Source: Rhodeus uyekii (Eukaryota > Chordata > Actinopteri > Cypriniformes > Acheilognathidae). Taken from it: a stretch of DNA of 64,000 nt. Below the pieces are notes generated by a model. That model ran no database searches, was not told where the DNA came from, and saw only the letters and a list, made by a program, of their open reading frames with translations. Positions 11,081 through 24,589 of this stretch are shown here, piece after piece. Location: assembly GCA_037043235.1 (NCBI GenBank), contig JAWRVZ010000028.1, positions 857,001-921,000 of the forward strand, in the 5' to 3' direction. A program made the translations under genes and the position numbers. Each line of letters starts with the position of its first letter. Within the stretch, counting starts at the first letter, position 1.

Positions 11081-13235
11081 TTTAATGGAACAGTAGATTG
11101 TGTCTGAATTCCCATACATTGACGTACAATTCATCCATACAATTTCATTGGTAAAAATGACTTTATTTAAACTTTTAATATTTCATATTTTAAGTAGAGT
11201 ACGTACTGAATTTGATGGAAAAACTCACTTCTTGTCAATCTATTTTCTTGATTAGCTTGGCTCACAGTGCACCGTTTTTATTATCCGATGGGCTTGTGGA
11301 ATAGTGGTTGCATACTTCATTGCCAACACTAAAACGACTGTACTAGTCTTTAATCTCGAATGAATTGAATTATAATGCAAACACGACAGAGACTTTATTG
11401 TCTGACAGACATGTCTGAATTCATCGCTGTACCCTATAAGTTTTAATAAGCTTGTTATAATCCAATTGCTCATCGGTACATAAATGTCATCCAGGATTAT
11501 ACTCCGACCAGTGGAAAGTTATAAAAATGAAAACGGAGAGCTCCAAAATCATGTTACGGCAACCCCATCAGATGAATGTCCTTTAGGTGCATGCAAAATC
11601 TACTCTATTGGGAAATTTCATTCAGAGCAACGAGTCCATTAGGTCTCTTAAAACACAAGGAGCTCTTGGCTGACAAGGAGAGCAGATGAGGTCAGAGCTC
11701 CGAGCGCCAATCTCACCCCCTCAGGCCTCGGTACTCTAAATCCAACTGGATCAGCACAGAAAAGCCAAAATCACACACAGTGTCAAACATGAGCAAAATA
11801 TCATCTGGCTTAATTATTCATGCAGAGTGAGAGGTGATGGTCTCCTCTGCTCCAAATGCATCTTTGATTTGTTACTTTGCATTTCTGGGCCTAATTAAGT
11901 TAAGTTTTCTGTTGATAATTTGAAGCTTGTCCTGCAATGGGAAGCTTTGTTAAATTGATGGATATTTTGCGAAGGCATGCCTAATTGTGGGGAAGGAACA
12001 AAGGATTGTCTTGATTTAAAATTCAAAACCCGAACAGTGTCTTACAGAAGAACTGAAATATATATTTTGTTCTTCCACCCACAAGTCTGTTCATTAGAAA
12101 TGTATCGGTTTACAGCAAATATGAATACAATTAGCAATAGTTGTTGTTTTTACACAAGGAGTTCTTCCATCTTGCTATTTTAAGTACTGTTCTTTTGAAT
12201 GTTTTAAACAGATTGTATTTTAATTTTGATTTTGTGTTAATGCAACAGTTTAATTTAATATTAAGATGTAACAACTATTTGTAATACTTTATGGTTAACA
12301 AACATAATACAAGGTAATTATAAGTAATTGTAATTATAATTAAATGTGCAACCCTCTTACTTGTAACCCCTAGAAAAAAACAAAAACAAATTGCATTTAG
12401 ACAATTTTATTGATAGGATTGAAATAATTGTAAATAAATATAATATTCCAGTAACTACATATTAAATAAAACAGCTCATAGAACATTTAATTTGACTCGA
12501 GGTCTTTCTGTTATACAATACTTGCCAAAATCGAAGTCCTTTTGTAAAATTTCCTTATAAACGCATACGCTCAATGAACAAAACTCCAAACTCAACTTTT
12601 CACATTTATTGCTGCTGGTCTTTGTTGTTGAATCACCTTGAGATAATGAGAAGGCACAGATATTGTTTCAGAAATGCCATGCTCTATTGCACCTGTCCCT
12701 TTCTGGTTTAATTTAACTCTTCTAGTTTTGAGTACCTGTCACAGTGTAGGATCTCTGCCTTTTGCCTTTTTCTGACACTTCTGTTGGGCCTGACAACACA
12801 TTCTCTACTTGTTTTTGATGTGATTTGATATGTCATGACATGACATGAGTAGCCCTCATGAGAAAACTTTGGGTTTAGCATGAGAATCAATCATACATTT
12901 AAGTCAACTGCTCTGACATCTTTATATAGCTGAGATATCCTGTAAACTTAAGTCCTCAGGTACTCTTTGTCTCTAATACAAAAATTCTTACTTTTATCCA
13001 GTGATCATAAAATCAGTAAGAATAGAAATAAACAGTGTGAGGCAAATTCACTATACAGTTACACCAGTTGCAAAAACCTGTGTCATATTCACAAACCACC
13101 CACAATCCAGTGAAACCAAACACTGAATGTACTGAAATTAAGCTGAAATGCCATCATCGTCATGTCTCTTTTTCTATGCAAATGCGGTTTGTTGAAGAAT
13201 ACTATAATTTTTCTATTAAAAATGCATACTGGAAT
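11080..13235. other. intergenic, includes repeat-poor block at 11640-11960
   Basis: No gene seen. The block 11640-11960 is less AT-rich and repeat-free. It holds homeodomain-type TTAATTA cores (near 11811 and 11892) and is a candidate conserved non-coding element. The segment 12180-12500 is low-complexity AT-rich DNA. Confidence 0.35.
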
Positions 13236-14127
13236 TAGGGATGTCAATTGACACTTATACCCATAATCAATCGTTCTTAAAATGAATGATTAATTAATTA
13301 ACTCAATTAACTAATTGATGAACTACTAAACAGAACAACCTTAACTCCGAAGCGAGTTAAGGTACAAAGTTATCATGTTAACAGCCACTTGCTTAACCAA
13401 CACACAATAGGTGTTGTTTTAGTGATTATAGGGATATGACCATCATTTAACAAGTGCTTTTTGAGTTTGTTGATATATTAGACGTGCTTCTATTTTCAAA
13501 ATAACTGCTTAACATAAAAAATGTATCTGTAATATCATAGTACATGATATACTTAATAGTCATACATTTTTTTAAAAGGTCTTAACTAGCAGAATAACAA
13601 GTATTCGTTAGAAACCAGTATTTGATTTCTGGGATCAGATTGTGTCGCGATCGTGACGCAGTATTTCCCAACATCATTTGATGAAACAATGGAAACTGGA
13701 TCTCAGGTATGGTGGGTAGTCATAGTGGGTAGGAGTGATGTGAAGAAACCAATTGGACAAATTTTACAGCTGGTTTGAGCACTCAGATTGACAGGTACAA
13801 TGCGCTTGATTAATTTTTGCTTAAATGTCTGCTGCAAATGTTTTACGCATGAGACGCACGCACCTTGGATCTACGAACTCTTAATGATGACCTTGCATAA
13901 GAGCGTTGATACATTTTATTGATTAAATTATTATCACAGGCTATTCTGTAGCTCGAACAGTAGAGCGTGACGCTTGCAACGCCAAAGTCATGGGTTCGAT
14001 CCCAGGGAAAGCAAGAACAGAATAGAATGTCAATGTGTTTTTGAATGCAATGTAAGTCGCTTTGGATAAAAGCGTTAACTAAATGTAAAATTTAAATGTT
14101 ATCAACAATTAATCGTTAGCATCCCTA
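13236..14127. mobile_element. hAT-type non-autonomous transposon
   Basis: The ends are TAGGGATG and CATCCCTA, with the ends reading inward into TTAATCG-like sequence. The 8-bp flanks ACTGGAAT and GTTGGAAT agree at six of eight positions, consistent with an old 8-bp hAT duplication. The interior holds a perfect palindrome (CCTTAACTC, 6-nt spacer, GAGTTAAGG, around 13339-13362) and a SINE. No transposase is readable. Confidence 0.65.
13942..14095 (+). repeat. tRNA-derived SINE with L2-type tail
   Basis: An A-box-like TAGCTCGAACAGTAG is followed by a B box GGTTCGATCCC at 13993-14003. The tail GTAAGTCGCTTTGGATAAAA matches the conserved 3' end of eel-type L2 (UnaL2) LINEs and their partner SINEs. 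It lies inside the hAT element. A second, tail-only copy is at 59441-59537. Confidence 0.8.
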
Positions 14128-16289
14128 GTTGGAATGAACTTCACCTGAACATCAGAATTCCTTGCAATTTTCAAGAAGCTCCAAAGACACACTCTAGGAA
14201 CACTAGAAGAAAATATTAGAGCAAAAAACTGAATGTGAACCTATAATATCCTTGATGACATTAAGCCGTGAATCACAATTTAAGATTTGTTAGACAGGAA
14301 TCGTGATCCACAACTCAGTTGGAGTTTGACAGCATATGGGGAGAAGCATCAGTATTTCACAATGCCTGATGAAAAAACACACCACAGTTTTTTGTCTCTT
14401 TGTACGTCAAGGTGCCTTTTTTCCTTAAGAATACCTTTAGGGCTTGCTGCTGGCTTCCAGTCCCTCTGAATTTGTTATAAGGGGTTTAAGATTTAAAGAA
14501 GAGCTTGCAGGATTAAGTGTATGTCTGTAAGCAACCCAAAAAGTGTATGTTAGTTAAGAATTTCAGTTTATCAATGTATAATTTAGATACTAAAGAGTAT
14601 TGTTATATTAGTAAATAAACAAAATGCATGAACATCATATTCTTAAAATCATATCTGTGCAAGCAATTCAAATCTTCTGCACGCAATGATTGTTTACTGA
14701 AGTACCTTGCCAACTAACTGCACTACCTAAGTGCAATTCCATGAATATTTTAACCAAAGTGTACTTAATTTTCTTTTGTGCAGCAGCTTTTAAACTAAAA
14801 TGCTTTAGAGACATGACATTGCACTGTAAAACATGTTTTGTTCAGGCCAGTTTCGTAAGAAAAACGTCACTCTTTTTTGTTAGGTAACCTAAATATATAA
14901 GTTTCATCCAACTCAAATACATTATTAAATACAACTGAATCAATCAGACTACATTAGGTAACACCAATGAAAGCAATTTTAAGGGTCAGGTTAGGTAAAA
15001 GTAGTTGTACAGTCCTTTTTTTTAAAGTATGTGTTGATGACATTTAAAGACTTTTCAATACTAGCGTCGTAACAATTTGGGGGGTAGGGGGTCAGAATTG
15101 GTTTAGTTTATAAAACAAAGATACTAAACAGACATGAATGTAAAATATCTTAATTTATCATTGACCACCGTTGTCTTCAACTCAATTGGTGTCTTCTCTA
15201 GATAGGGCACTTGATCCCGTGGGAACGTCTCTGGACGATCCTTGATCATGTTTCACTGACACAGAATCAATAACTTGTGGCCTTTTCCTCGGTGACCACA
15301 TAGTGTAGCTTTGCCCTGTCACTGCCCCTTCACACACACACGACTAGTCACTGATTAGGAGCATCATATTCACTCCGCTCCTTTATTCTGCCGTCTTTTC
15401 ATCCTAATGTGTTGCCTAACATGATTATGCAAATCATTTCCAAACTGTTCTTGCAAGATTGTCACTTGAGCTCTGACCAAAAACTCTCACTTCATTGGTT
15501 ATTTCCATATTCCACATCTTTTTATTGAAGTCTCACAAAAGATACTGCAACTGTTACACAATGAAACAAGGCACCTGCCTGGAAATAAAATTACGTAGTA
15601 GAACACAAAAATGTCAGAGACAAACAGTCAAATTCATTCCGCCAATCCCAGCCACATTCAAAAAGAAAAAAGAATATAGAAAAGTAAATGAGCGAATAAA
15701 TAATAAATTAGGACACAGGATCAAACCTCCCACCAGAGCCCGCTAATCAGCAGGTCCTGTCCATTGTATCATCTGGCCCATTAAGTAAGTGAAGGTATGG
15801 TAACCAATACTCTGAATTTGTTCTCTGCATTTAACCCATCCAAGTTAGTGAACACACACACATTAGGAACAGAGAGTACTAAACACACACACACAGACCA
15901 AACCGTGGAAACACACCCAGAGCACATCTGCCTCCAGTTAATAATAAACTGCCCCCGACCATCAATAATAGCACGTAAAGGGTTCCAGGTCATATGAAAA
16001 GCACTCAAGGATCCCTTCTGAGAGTATCTACATTTTTCAAATGGGATGCGCTGTAATACCTCTCGCATTCACTACTCATGTGTTGGTGGGGAAGAGTTTC
16101 CTTTTGAGGAGAATGGCACATCTGGATAGCAATGTTGTAAGGGTGATAGCATGGCCCATTGTATAATCAGAAATGGCATTTAGGATAAGAATGGCATTTA
16201 AGGGACAATATTGGAATTGAAGGTCTGTGAAAGAGTTTTATTAAAGTCAGAACAATAAGTCTATTAGCACCGGGCAAGTTCACAACATA
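14128..16289. other. intergenic with a dispersed repeat at 15785-15990
   Basis: No gene seen. The segment 15785-15990 contains GCATTTAACCCATCCAAGTT and CA-rich stretches, a repeat widespread in teleosts whose family I cannot name securely. The rest is AT-rich with short unrecognised frames. Confidence 0.45.
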
Positions 16290-16500
16290 CAGTGAAATGT
16301 TGTGGCCAAAATGGTTGGCACCCTTGACGTTTTTCCAGAAAAACAAGTATTGCTCAAAGAAAGGTATTGCATTAACATGTTTTGCTATACACATGTTTAT
16401 TCCCTTTGTGTGTATTGAAACAAAACAAAATAAAGGAGGAAAAAAAGTTAATTTGACAATTTCAAACAAAAATTGGGCTGGACAAAATGATGAACAATAT
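16290..16500. mobile_element. Tc1-family fragment (terminal repeat region)
   Basis: This closely resembles 41745-41950, sharing AATGGTTGGCACCCTTGAC-type sequence, TTTTTCCAGAAAA, TATACACATGTTTATTCCC and the GGAGGAAAAA run. It is therefore the terminal inverted repeat region of the same Tc1-like family. The transposase is absent. Confidence 0.75.
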
Positions 16501-17507
16501 AGCCAGATATTGCTTATGTCTATTACAGGCATCACTTCTGTAAGGGTATAACTTTACTAACTCAGCGTTGGTAAAGTGTTCTTCGTATTAGGGCATGTCT
16601 AGCACAGATGGATAAGAAATGCACTAGACCAAGAATATTCTTCCACTGATTCTCGAAAATGATAAAGCCCAAGTCATGCTCCCAAGACCCTTTGAGTGAG
16701 TCAGTGGGAGATGGAGATAAGGAACTTATTTAGCCATAAAGTCATCTTCACCCATGGTTAAGGGTGAAAAACTGATATCAGATTCAGGGAGGCGGTTGGG
16801 AAAGTGGTGAAACAGTTTTTTAATAAAATGCCTCAATTGGAAGGACTGAAAAAGATTACTCTAAAGCAGGTTAAATTTAGGTGACGGACGAAAAAGAAGA
16901 CTTCATTTGGTTGTTGAAGGGGTCATGAATTGAGAAATCAAAATTTCCTTGATCTTTTGACATACAAGAGGTCATTTTTTTTAAGAATATCCTGTGAGTA
17001 AACTTTTGTTTAACTTAGCTAAACTTTCCTTTTATTTCAAATCAGCTTTTATTGAAAACAAGCTCAGAAAACGACTCAATTTTGGATACAATTATCATCA
17101 TCACATCATAGTGCAAAGAAAGATTAAAGATCTTATAAGTGGAAATAATTATCCCTAATTAAAGGGATAACTCAGGTAAACACGATAATTCCATGATTAT
17201 TGGCTTTCTTTCTTTTGCTGAATGATTTTTCAAGAATATTTAAACTGTTTTTTACTTGCAAAAACGGTAAATTTGCTGGTATTTTACAGTAAAAGTACAT
17301 AATGCTTAACATTACGACATAATGTTAAACCATGTACAGTTTTACACCTTATATGGAAAGATAACCAATTAAATAACCAATTAGGTTTTTACTATAGCAT
17401 CTTTTTACAGTGTACGAGTAAATAGGATCCAATACAACACTCAATACAACTGACTTTAGTTAAAAAAAAAATAGTTAGTTTTTTTAGTTACATATCTTCT
17501 ATATATT

Positions 17508-17601
17508 TTGTTCCATGGAAGAAAGAAACTTGTAAAGATTCGGAATGATATGACTGAGTAAATAATGACCGAACTTTCATTTTTGGGTGAACTATCGCTT
17601 T
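17508..17601. mobile_element. MITE end (GGGTGAACTATCGCTTTAA type)
   Basis: Contains the complement of the CTCACCCTCA/AAAGGGATAGTTCACC repeat: GACTGAGTAAATAATGACC, then TTTTGGGTGAACTATCGCTT. One arm only. Confidence 0.6.
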
Positions 17602-20488
17602 AATGGGCATAAGTACATGGAGTCCAAGTGACTGATAAGTAAAAAATCTTCATGCTCCATTCAGCATTGCATTATTTACATAATCAGCCGGCAGTCGCAT
17701 CTCTCAATGAATACGGAAGTGTGCATCCCTCAGAGCAGATAATCAAGGTGCGATGCTACGATGCACAGAAAACCCCTTAAAAAGGCCATCTTAGAAACCT
17801 CGAGTTAAAACAGTGAAATTTCACAGAGTCACAGAGTACACATCCAGATTTAAAACTCCAGAGGAATAATTACCTCGGGCAAAAATTTTCACTTCCTAAA
17901 ATAAAAAATAAAAAGATTTCTTAGAACAATGCCATTAAAGCATTGTCTAATTGGTGTGTGAAAAGGTCACCGTGGTCATCTCCATCCACATCATTATGTG
18001 GATATTTCAACACACGGTTGTACTTTTTTCATTAGGGACCACGAATGTGAGCCTAAACAAAGGCGTACCCAAGTCATCTACTGCACTAATTGGTGTTCAT
18101 TAGCTCCAAGGTTGATACTTTGAGCTCTCTCTCTGTGAATCTCTGACTGAATAGATCATCAGAGGATTGTACCCATCAATCAGATTGATTTACCCTGTTA
18201 ATTAATCACCATCATTAAAATTGCTAATTGTGCAAAAAAAAGCGAATGCAAAGCTCCACTGTGCGTCACACGACTCTTCGGCGTCAAATCATGATTCATT
18301 CACGCACTAGAAGCAGTGGATGTATAAAAATTACTTCATTTTGAACAACCTATTCCTATCCGAAACCAATGTTGAGAGACACCTTTGAATTTACTTGATT
18401 AAACGTTGATTTATACAGACACAGCAGTCAATTCTATGTGAACATAAATCGAAAGACACCTCTTAGCAAAAAGAAAAGAAGCGAAGCTTAATTTAAGGGT
18501 GTAGAGAGAGATTGAGATGCTCGGTCAACCTCTCATTGCAGTAAGTGTACTGTTTATTTTTCACTTGTTTAGAGACGTCATCAGCATAAGTGATTGCCGA
18601 TAACGAAGCTGACATCTTGTTTGGGACTGAATGACAACAGATGTCCGTGATCAATTAGAAGGAGAAGACTGCGATGGTGAATTGGCAGTGGAATTTATCG
18701 ATATATGAGTTACAGGCTCTCACCAGATGAGTCAGCCTCTCTCAAAGGAGCGGTGCACGTATCTTTATACTTTGGGCTTAAAAAGTGTTCCCTCGCCATG
18801 CTTCTTTCCAACTTTTAACATCAAGAAGGGAAAAGACACCGCTTGATGTTCTCTCTGAAATGAGGACAGAATATGGCGCTGAATCAATAAAAACGTCGAT
18901 CCGCTAAAAAGAATCTCCCCCAGTCTCTGAAAATGAAGGGAATAAATACAGTGGATTGAATTTTCCTTTGACGTGTCTAAAAATTGAGAAGGTCTCCAGT
19001 GTCTCAGGAGAGCCGGCGTTCTCTCTGAAGCACACTTTAAGCTTTATTATATCGCTTTATGTCATTACTGAGCGAGGACGGCGAATCGGGGATGTAAAAA
19101 CAAGAAGCTCTGTTTTGTTGTAATTGCATTTTCACACTGCACATTAGCAGCTAATTAGAGCAATTAATGGAGATGTTGTTTATTGCATTTAGCGTCACAA
19201 CACGCACTAATAATTCAATCATTCAAACTATTTGAATTAGAACAACCTGAACTATTTATTTATAAAATCTTAGCAGATGCATATATTAGACGATGATTTT
19301 AAATAATAGGGAAAAACAGTTTTCACATAATTGAAATGCTATAATTTTATGGAATCAAATGCATTCATATCTAACATATATAATTAATCATTTAAATATT
19401 TACAATGTTTTGAGATTATATAATAGGCCTACATTATAATTTTCACACACAAGTATTTGTATAGTATGTTGAGCTGAATTATTGTTGCTGAAATTCCACT
19501 ACAGTATATGGTATTTTTCTGTACAGAAACTGACTTTCAAAATCAATAGCCTAAAATGTATTAATCAGTACAAAGTAACTTTTCAAAAGAATCTTGCTCA
19601 AGTTCTCCTATATTAAAATGTAGGGGAAAAAAACTCAACAGTACAAAGTGTTCTCAGAAAACAGACTGGCTGCATTAAAAATGTTTCCACAAAGTTCTGA
19701 AATGACAGAAAAGTACGCTTTGTGTGTCCTTGTAATTTTTCCTAAAGAACAGTTTTCATATTCAGACGTAGTTAGAGCATTTAATGAAAGCACCCTCATA
19801 CATTTGATATCAAAAGAGGTATATTCATGATGTTTTTCTCTATAGGGACCAGATTTGATTTGATGTTAGAAGAATTTAAATCAAGCTCACGTTCAAAACA
19901 GTTCAATTTATTCCATCAACAAAGAGTGTTAACCTATTGCAGGAGTCAAAATTTGTAAGCCAAAGAATTGCATGGCTTTATTCCATGCTCATGGGACGAA
20001 AAACACTTCTGCATATTCCTGCCCCGAGGAAAAGCTGTATGTGTGCATCATAATGCGGCAATTGTTTCATGTACAAGGAGGAACAAAATTCCGCACTCCA
20101 GCTTTCAGATCTGTTAACGTGATTGGCAAATCCACACCTCCCGGTGAATTGCCTCGCATCTAAAAAGTCTTGGAAGTTGTCTAGTAGAAGTTGGGTTTTT
20201 AGAGCTCTGCTTCAATGTGCATCAAGTTTTATGGAGCTCTAGAGTAATTAAAGTGTAGGTTGTCGATTTCTCACAATTATCTCAGTTCAGTGAGCTGCAA
20301 CATAAACGACTCCATTGGCAATATTGAGGAAAGACTCAAAAGAACAATAGCGGATGTGAAGTCATGACTCATGGGCAAGAAACAATGATGCACACTGGGA
20401 ACTGTGTTATATTGCAAACAGTATATTGTTACACACAAAAAAAGTGTGGTTAGTTGACGTGTTGTTTCCTTAATTATAATAATTGTCT

Positions 20489-20545
20489 TAAAGGGATAGT
20501 TCACCTAAAAATGACAACTTTCCTTGCAGTTTTGAATTGTGAATA
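20489..20545. mobile_element. MITE end fragment
   Basis: TAAAGGGATAGTTCACC followed by TAAAAATGACAA is the outer end of the same MITE family. The other arm is not visible. Confidence 0.55.
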
Positions 20546-22470
20546 ACTCAGCTGTGCCCAGCTGTGAACTGATGTTTATATCAATCTGAAGTTTAAAAGC
20601 AGTCATCCCACAACCCAGAATGAAGAAGCCATAGAAAAATCAAGCATGCTTTGCCCCTGGCCATTGCTGCTAACCACCTCTAGAGCAGTGCGACAATGTA
20701 AACGTGAATGTACCGCAGTGGCATTCCCAGGAGCTCATAATGATATCTATAAAGCACAACAGGAGTTGACACATGGAGCCTCTTAACACTCTTCAAAGCA
20801 ATGACTCACCAGCTTTTATTTAGAGTAGATATGCAAATCAGATGCCGCAGCCATCACCACGTTCTCTCCTGAACCCTTGACAGAGCATTAATCACGCCAT
20901 CCTCGAAACATCGCCTGCCGCCCATTGTAACGTCATAGACACCAGGAGATCAGTTCATTGTCTTTTTGCTGTAATGCCAAAGAATGTGTTAAGTACGTCT
21001 ACAGGCTGGTGTGGATGGACAGAAGAACATGATGCATCATGTGCAACTGTTGTTTTTAATATAAAGACGCATTTAAAATGAAAAATACAACTGTTAGAAT
21101 ATTGCACAGTGATAATAGAATTAACGATGAACAGGAGCAGAATTAAGATGCATTTAAGTTGTGTTGGAATGATCTTATTACGAGATAAGAATAGATGGAA
21201 TTCGAAAAGTACCATTTCTGAACTAGGGATGAGTCAATTAAAGATTCATGGTGGAAATTTATATTGCTCATAATTTGTAATAGTGAATGTTAAATGTATT
21301 TATTTTCACGAAAAATGGCAAAACTTTTGACAGAACACTACTTGATTTACTTGTTTATTTATGAGACAAAAGACATTCACCATCATTATCTGTGCTAAAA
21401 AGTTTCTTATTTCAATGAGTGAAAAGCACGAAATTTCCACACAAAAAAATGTTTTAATCAAAATCATATGATTGCACATCACTCCGTAATTATGACTTAC
21501 AAGCTATTGAGGAGCTTCCCAAGAGGTCTTGCATCACAAATGCAGAGATGTTAAATGCTGAAAACAAGAGCCAAAGAGTCTACAAGAGTCTAAAACGAAC
21601 AGACAAAGCAGCGTCACATGCACAATTCAGATCAATGAGCAAGTGTGAAATGTAAGATAGGAAAAGTGTGTTGAATCGGAAGCAGAACTGCGCAGACCGA
21701 TTGGTGTAAGACATCATAATCCTGAGAGTGAAAGAGTCATTCGCATTTACATATATTTTATCAATATGTAATGATTCTATGTTTTGAATTTAAGTCGCTG
21801 ATATGCATGATTATTGTTTTCTAACCAAAAGTTATATTGATTATTATTACATTGATATTACAAACTGCTTCTCTTTGTTCAGACACTATTTATTAAGGCT
21901 GTGGTATCTAGCCAACCATAAAACCACTCCGTTACTATCTTGAATACATAAACTATTTGACAGAATGGTATTTAAATTAAATTCATTACATTACTACAAG
22001 GTAGCATACAGTTTATTATCCCTGTACTTTCTCACTCTGAAAAAGAGGCAGTGGGGTGTATAGTATTGTTGACCTAACTAAACTGAATGAAATTACAAAT
22101 GCTCATTCAAAAATTACTTTTCTAGCAAAACACTTATTGTGATTTTGTAAACAACATTTAATGTTTAACAGAAACATTAAAAACACAAATTCTCACCAAG
22201 TCAGTTATAAAATGAACACATATTTAAATGTAATATTCATTATGTTTTAAAGGCAGATGATGGTAATAGACATACTGCCTCCAATATTGGAGAACGCACC
22301 ACTTCAATAACCACAAGAGTGTTGTTAGAGAAGTAGCAACAAAGTAATAGTTCTTTAATGTTTTTTGTGTTTTTTTTTACGTTTATGCAGTGGTGTCATT
22401 ATTTGTTTTTGGTTTATTACAAATTTTACTCTCTTGTCCTCATGTGTCTGATTTGTTATTTATTTTACAG

Positions 22471-22805
22471 AACTGACTCCTCGTGGATTTGAAGACAGTC
22501 AGCAAGTGGTGTGAGGAACACTCAAATATGCCAAAATATTGTGCATGAAGGAACCAGAGCAAGATAATGGACAAAGTTATTGAATGCTGAAGGACAGGAA
22601 TGACGGCCTGGAAGCATCCAGCATTGTTTTGACTCCAATGCAGGACACGCAGAAGCTTTTTAAAAAAATTGACAATGTTTTCTACTGTATATAAAAAATA
22701 CAATTACAAAAAGGCGTCAGTCTTGATTTTAGACATATTATTTTTATTGTTCAACAATGAAAGTCTTTTTATTTCCAATAAAAAGTTGTTTTAAGCAGGA
22801 TTTGT
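22471..22805 (+). ncRNA. possible terminal exon of an unrecognised transcript
   Basis: A good acceptor (pyrimidine-rich tract then TTTTACAG, ending at 22470) precedes a less AT-rich segment. The segment ends at AATAAA (22777-22782), followed by T/G-rich DNA. If spliced in the frame AA/CTG ACT CCT it would encode only LTPRGFEDSQQVV before a stop, so it may be the last exon of a long non-coding RNA or of a gene whose other exons I cannot see. No upstream partner exon was found. Confidence 0.3.
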
Positions 22806-24589
22806 TTTTGAAAATGTACAACCCAGTAATATTGTTAGAATATTAATTAAACAATATATTAACTAGTTAATATTGTATTATAGTTATGTCTATTTACATT
22901 ATTGTATTGGTTCAATAAAACACATTATTAAAACTCGAATAAAAATGTACCCACAAAAAGGCAATTATCAGTAATAAAGTACTATCAGGGCATTTAAGTG
23001 GCTTTTATGAATGTGCCTTAGAAAAATATGTCTTATATTTATGTCAAGATGCAAGATGCTTTCAATTAAAACTCAGCTCAAACATGCATTTTAGTCTGGG
23101 ACTAGACTTAAGCCTTGACTATGAAACGTGACATGCTGTGACGTCACAATCATGCTGCATTGCGGTCTATGGAACTGCCTAAAGTGTACATTACGTGATA
23201 TGATTATTCAAAACATATTCATTAATTACTGAGTACTAAATTTAGTGGTCTTTGAAACAGCAGTAGATTTATTCATACCTCCAAGATTTCACTGCACCTT
23301 TTGTTTATGAGTTTACTGAATCATAAGGTCATTTACTGCAGTAGAGACAGCCCGAGACCTTTTCAGCGCTTGACGTTATCTTCCTGCCACAACTGGGATG
23401 ACAATCTTTAAGTGACTTTTTCTGAACTTGAGCTTAATTTTGTTGGAAGCCAATTAAAAACAGAACCATGGTAGGGGTCAGTCTAATGTTCATCCAAAAC
23501 TTTTCTTTAGCACTCACCATCCCAACAGAAAATCTGATTTGAGACATATTCCAAATTATCCTAGTGACTTCCCCTCGTTTTAATTGCAGGATCGCCGGCA
23601 GGACAGCTCTTTAGTCTCTCACTGCACCAAGAGGGTTAAGAACCCCCAACTTTTCCCAAGCACTAATTGTATGGGCTTTGACTACGATTTAAAGCAGGAA
23701 CAAACAAGTGCAGCTAGGCTGGAGACTTTTTAATGAGACATGAAGTCACATTAATAAACTATAAACTTCTATTCCTTAATTACAGTATATTGTTAAACTA
23801 GATTTTTACATTTTCTAAAAAAACGAAACAAAATACAAGGTTGGTTGTAAGGCAGAATGTTACAACTCTATGTTTTGTTATCTCTCTGTTGTTTTGTCTC
23901 TATCCAGGAACATCATTTGATTGGTTCCTGCAGCTTGACTGATTGCTATGTCTGATTGGTGCACCAGTACTTTAAAAGAACGTCATCACTTCTTCTAGAG
24001 GAAGCGAGAGATACTTTGTTGTATTGAGCGGTGTGTGTTTTCATTGTATGTTACAGAGTTTGTGTGTGTTAGGAGGTGTGATAAATTTTTGTTTTCTTTC
24101 TTTTTGGTTTAGGAAAGAGGTTTTTGACAAGAAGGAAGTTTTGTTTGTTATTTTTTAGCCCAGTCGACTCCTGAAAAAAAAGTCATGTATCATTTATTCA
24201 ACCATTTTTGGTCTTTCATGTTGCACCCTTTCCCCTAGATGGGGCGAAACAAGTATTACACGTTGTATATAAATAATACTAAAATAACACTGCATTCCAC
24301 AACAAGCAGCGTCATTTGCAACTTAATCATATGAGCAATCATATGATTTCTAAAATTTAAAGGCCCACTGAAGTACCTTGAAACTCACAGCTTTATTCAA
24401 TGCGTTAATGTAATTTCCACTCAAATGGGTATATCAAACAGCTTCTCTCCTTTTTTTTTAAACAGCCAGTAGTGTTTGGTTTATATCACAGCTCGGCCAG
24501 AGCCTTTAAGCTCGATAAAGCCACAGCTTCTCCTAATCTTCTCCATATTGCTTTAAAATACACCATTCTATGCAGAATTACAATGTATA
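22806..24589. other. intergenic, no gene seen
   Basis: AT-rich DNA. The segment 23858-24260 has LTR-like ends (TGTTACAAC ... ATTACA) and a CTTTAAAAG motif but no matching target duplication, so it is not called. Confidence 0.4.

Larger units (their letters stand above)
16560..22470. other. intergenic, gene-free, candidate regulatory blocks
   Basis: No exon could be supported. The segment 17508-17601 is a MITE end, and 20489-20545 is another fragment of it (starts AAAGGGATAGTTCACC). Blocks 17690-19200 and 20640-20950 are free of recognisable repeats. They carry homeodomain-like cores (CTAATTAGAGCAATTA near 19151) and an octamer ATGCAAAT (near 20831), and are treated as candidate conserved elements. 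Between them, 19200-19960 is AT-rich and unremarkable. Confidence 0.35.

Noticed and set aside
13942..14040. Possible tRNA gene (B box GGTTCGATCCC)
   Set aside because: No cloverleaf could be formed, and it continues into a SINE tail found again at 59441.
23858..24260. Possible LTR (TGTTACAAC ... ATTACA)
   Set aside because: No target duplication, no poly(A) signal in the right place and no second copy in the window.
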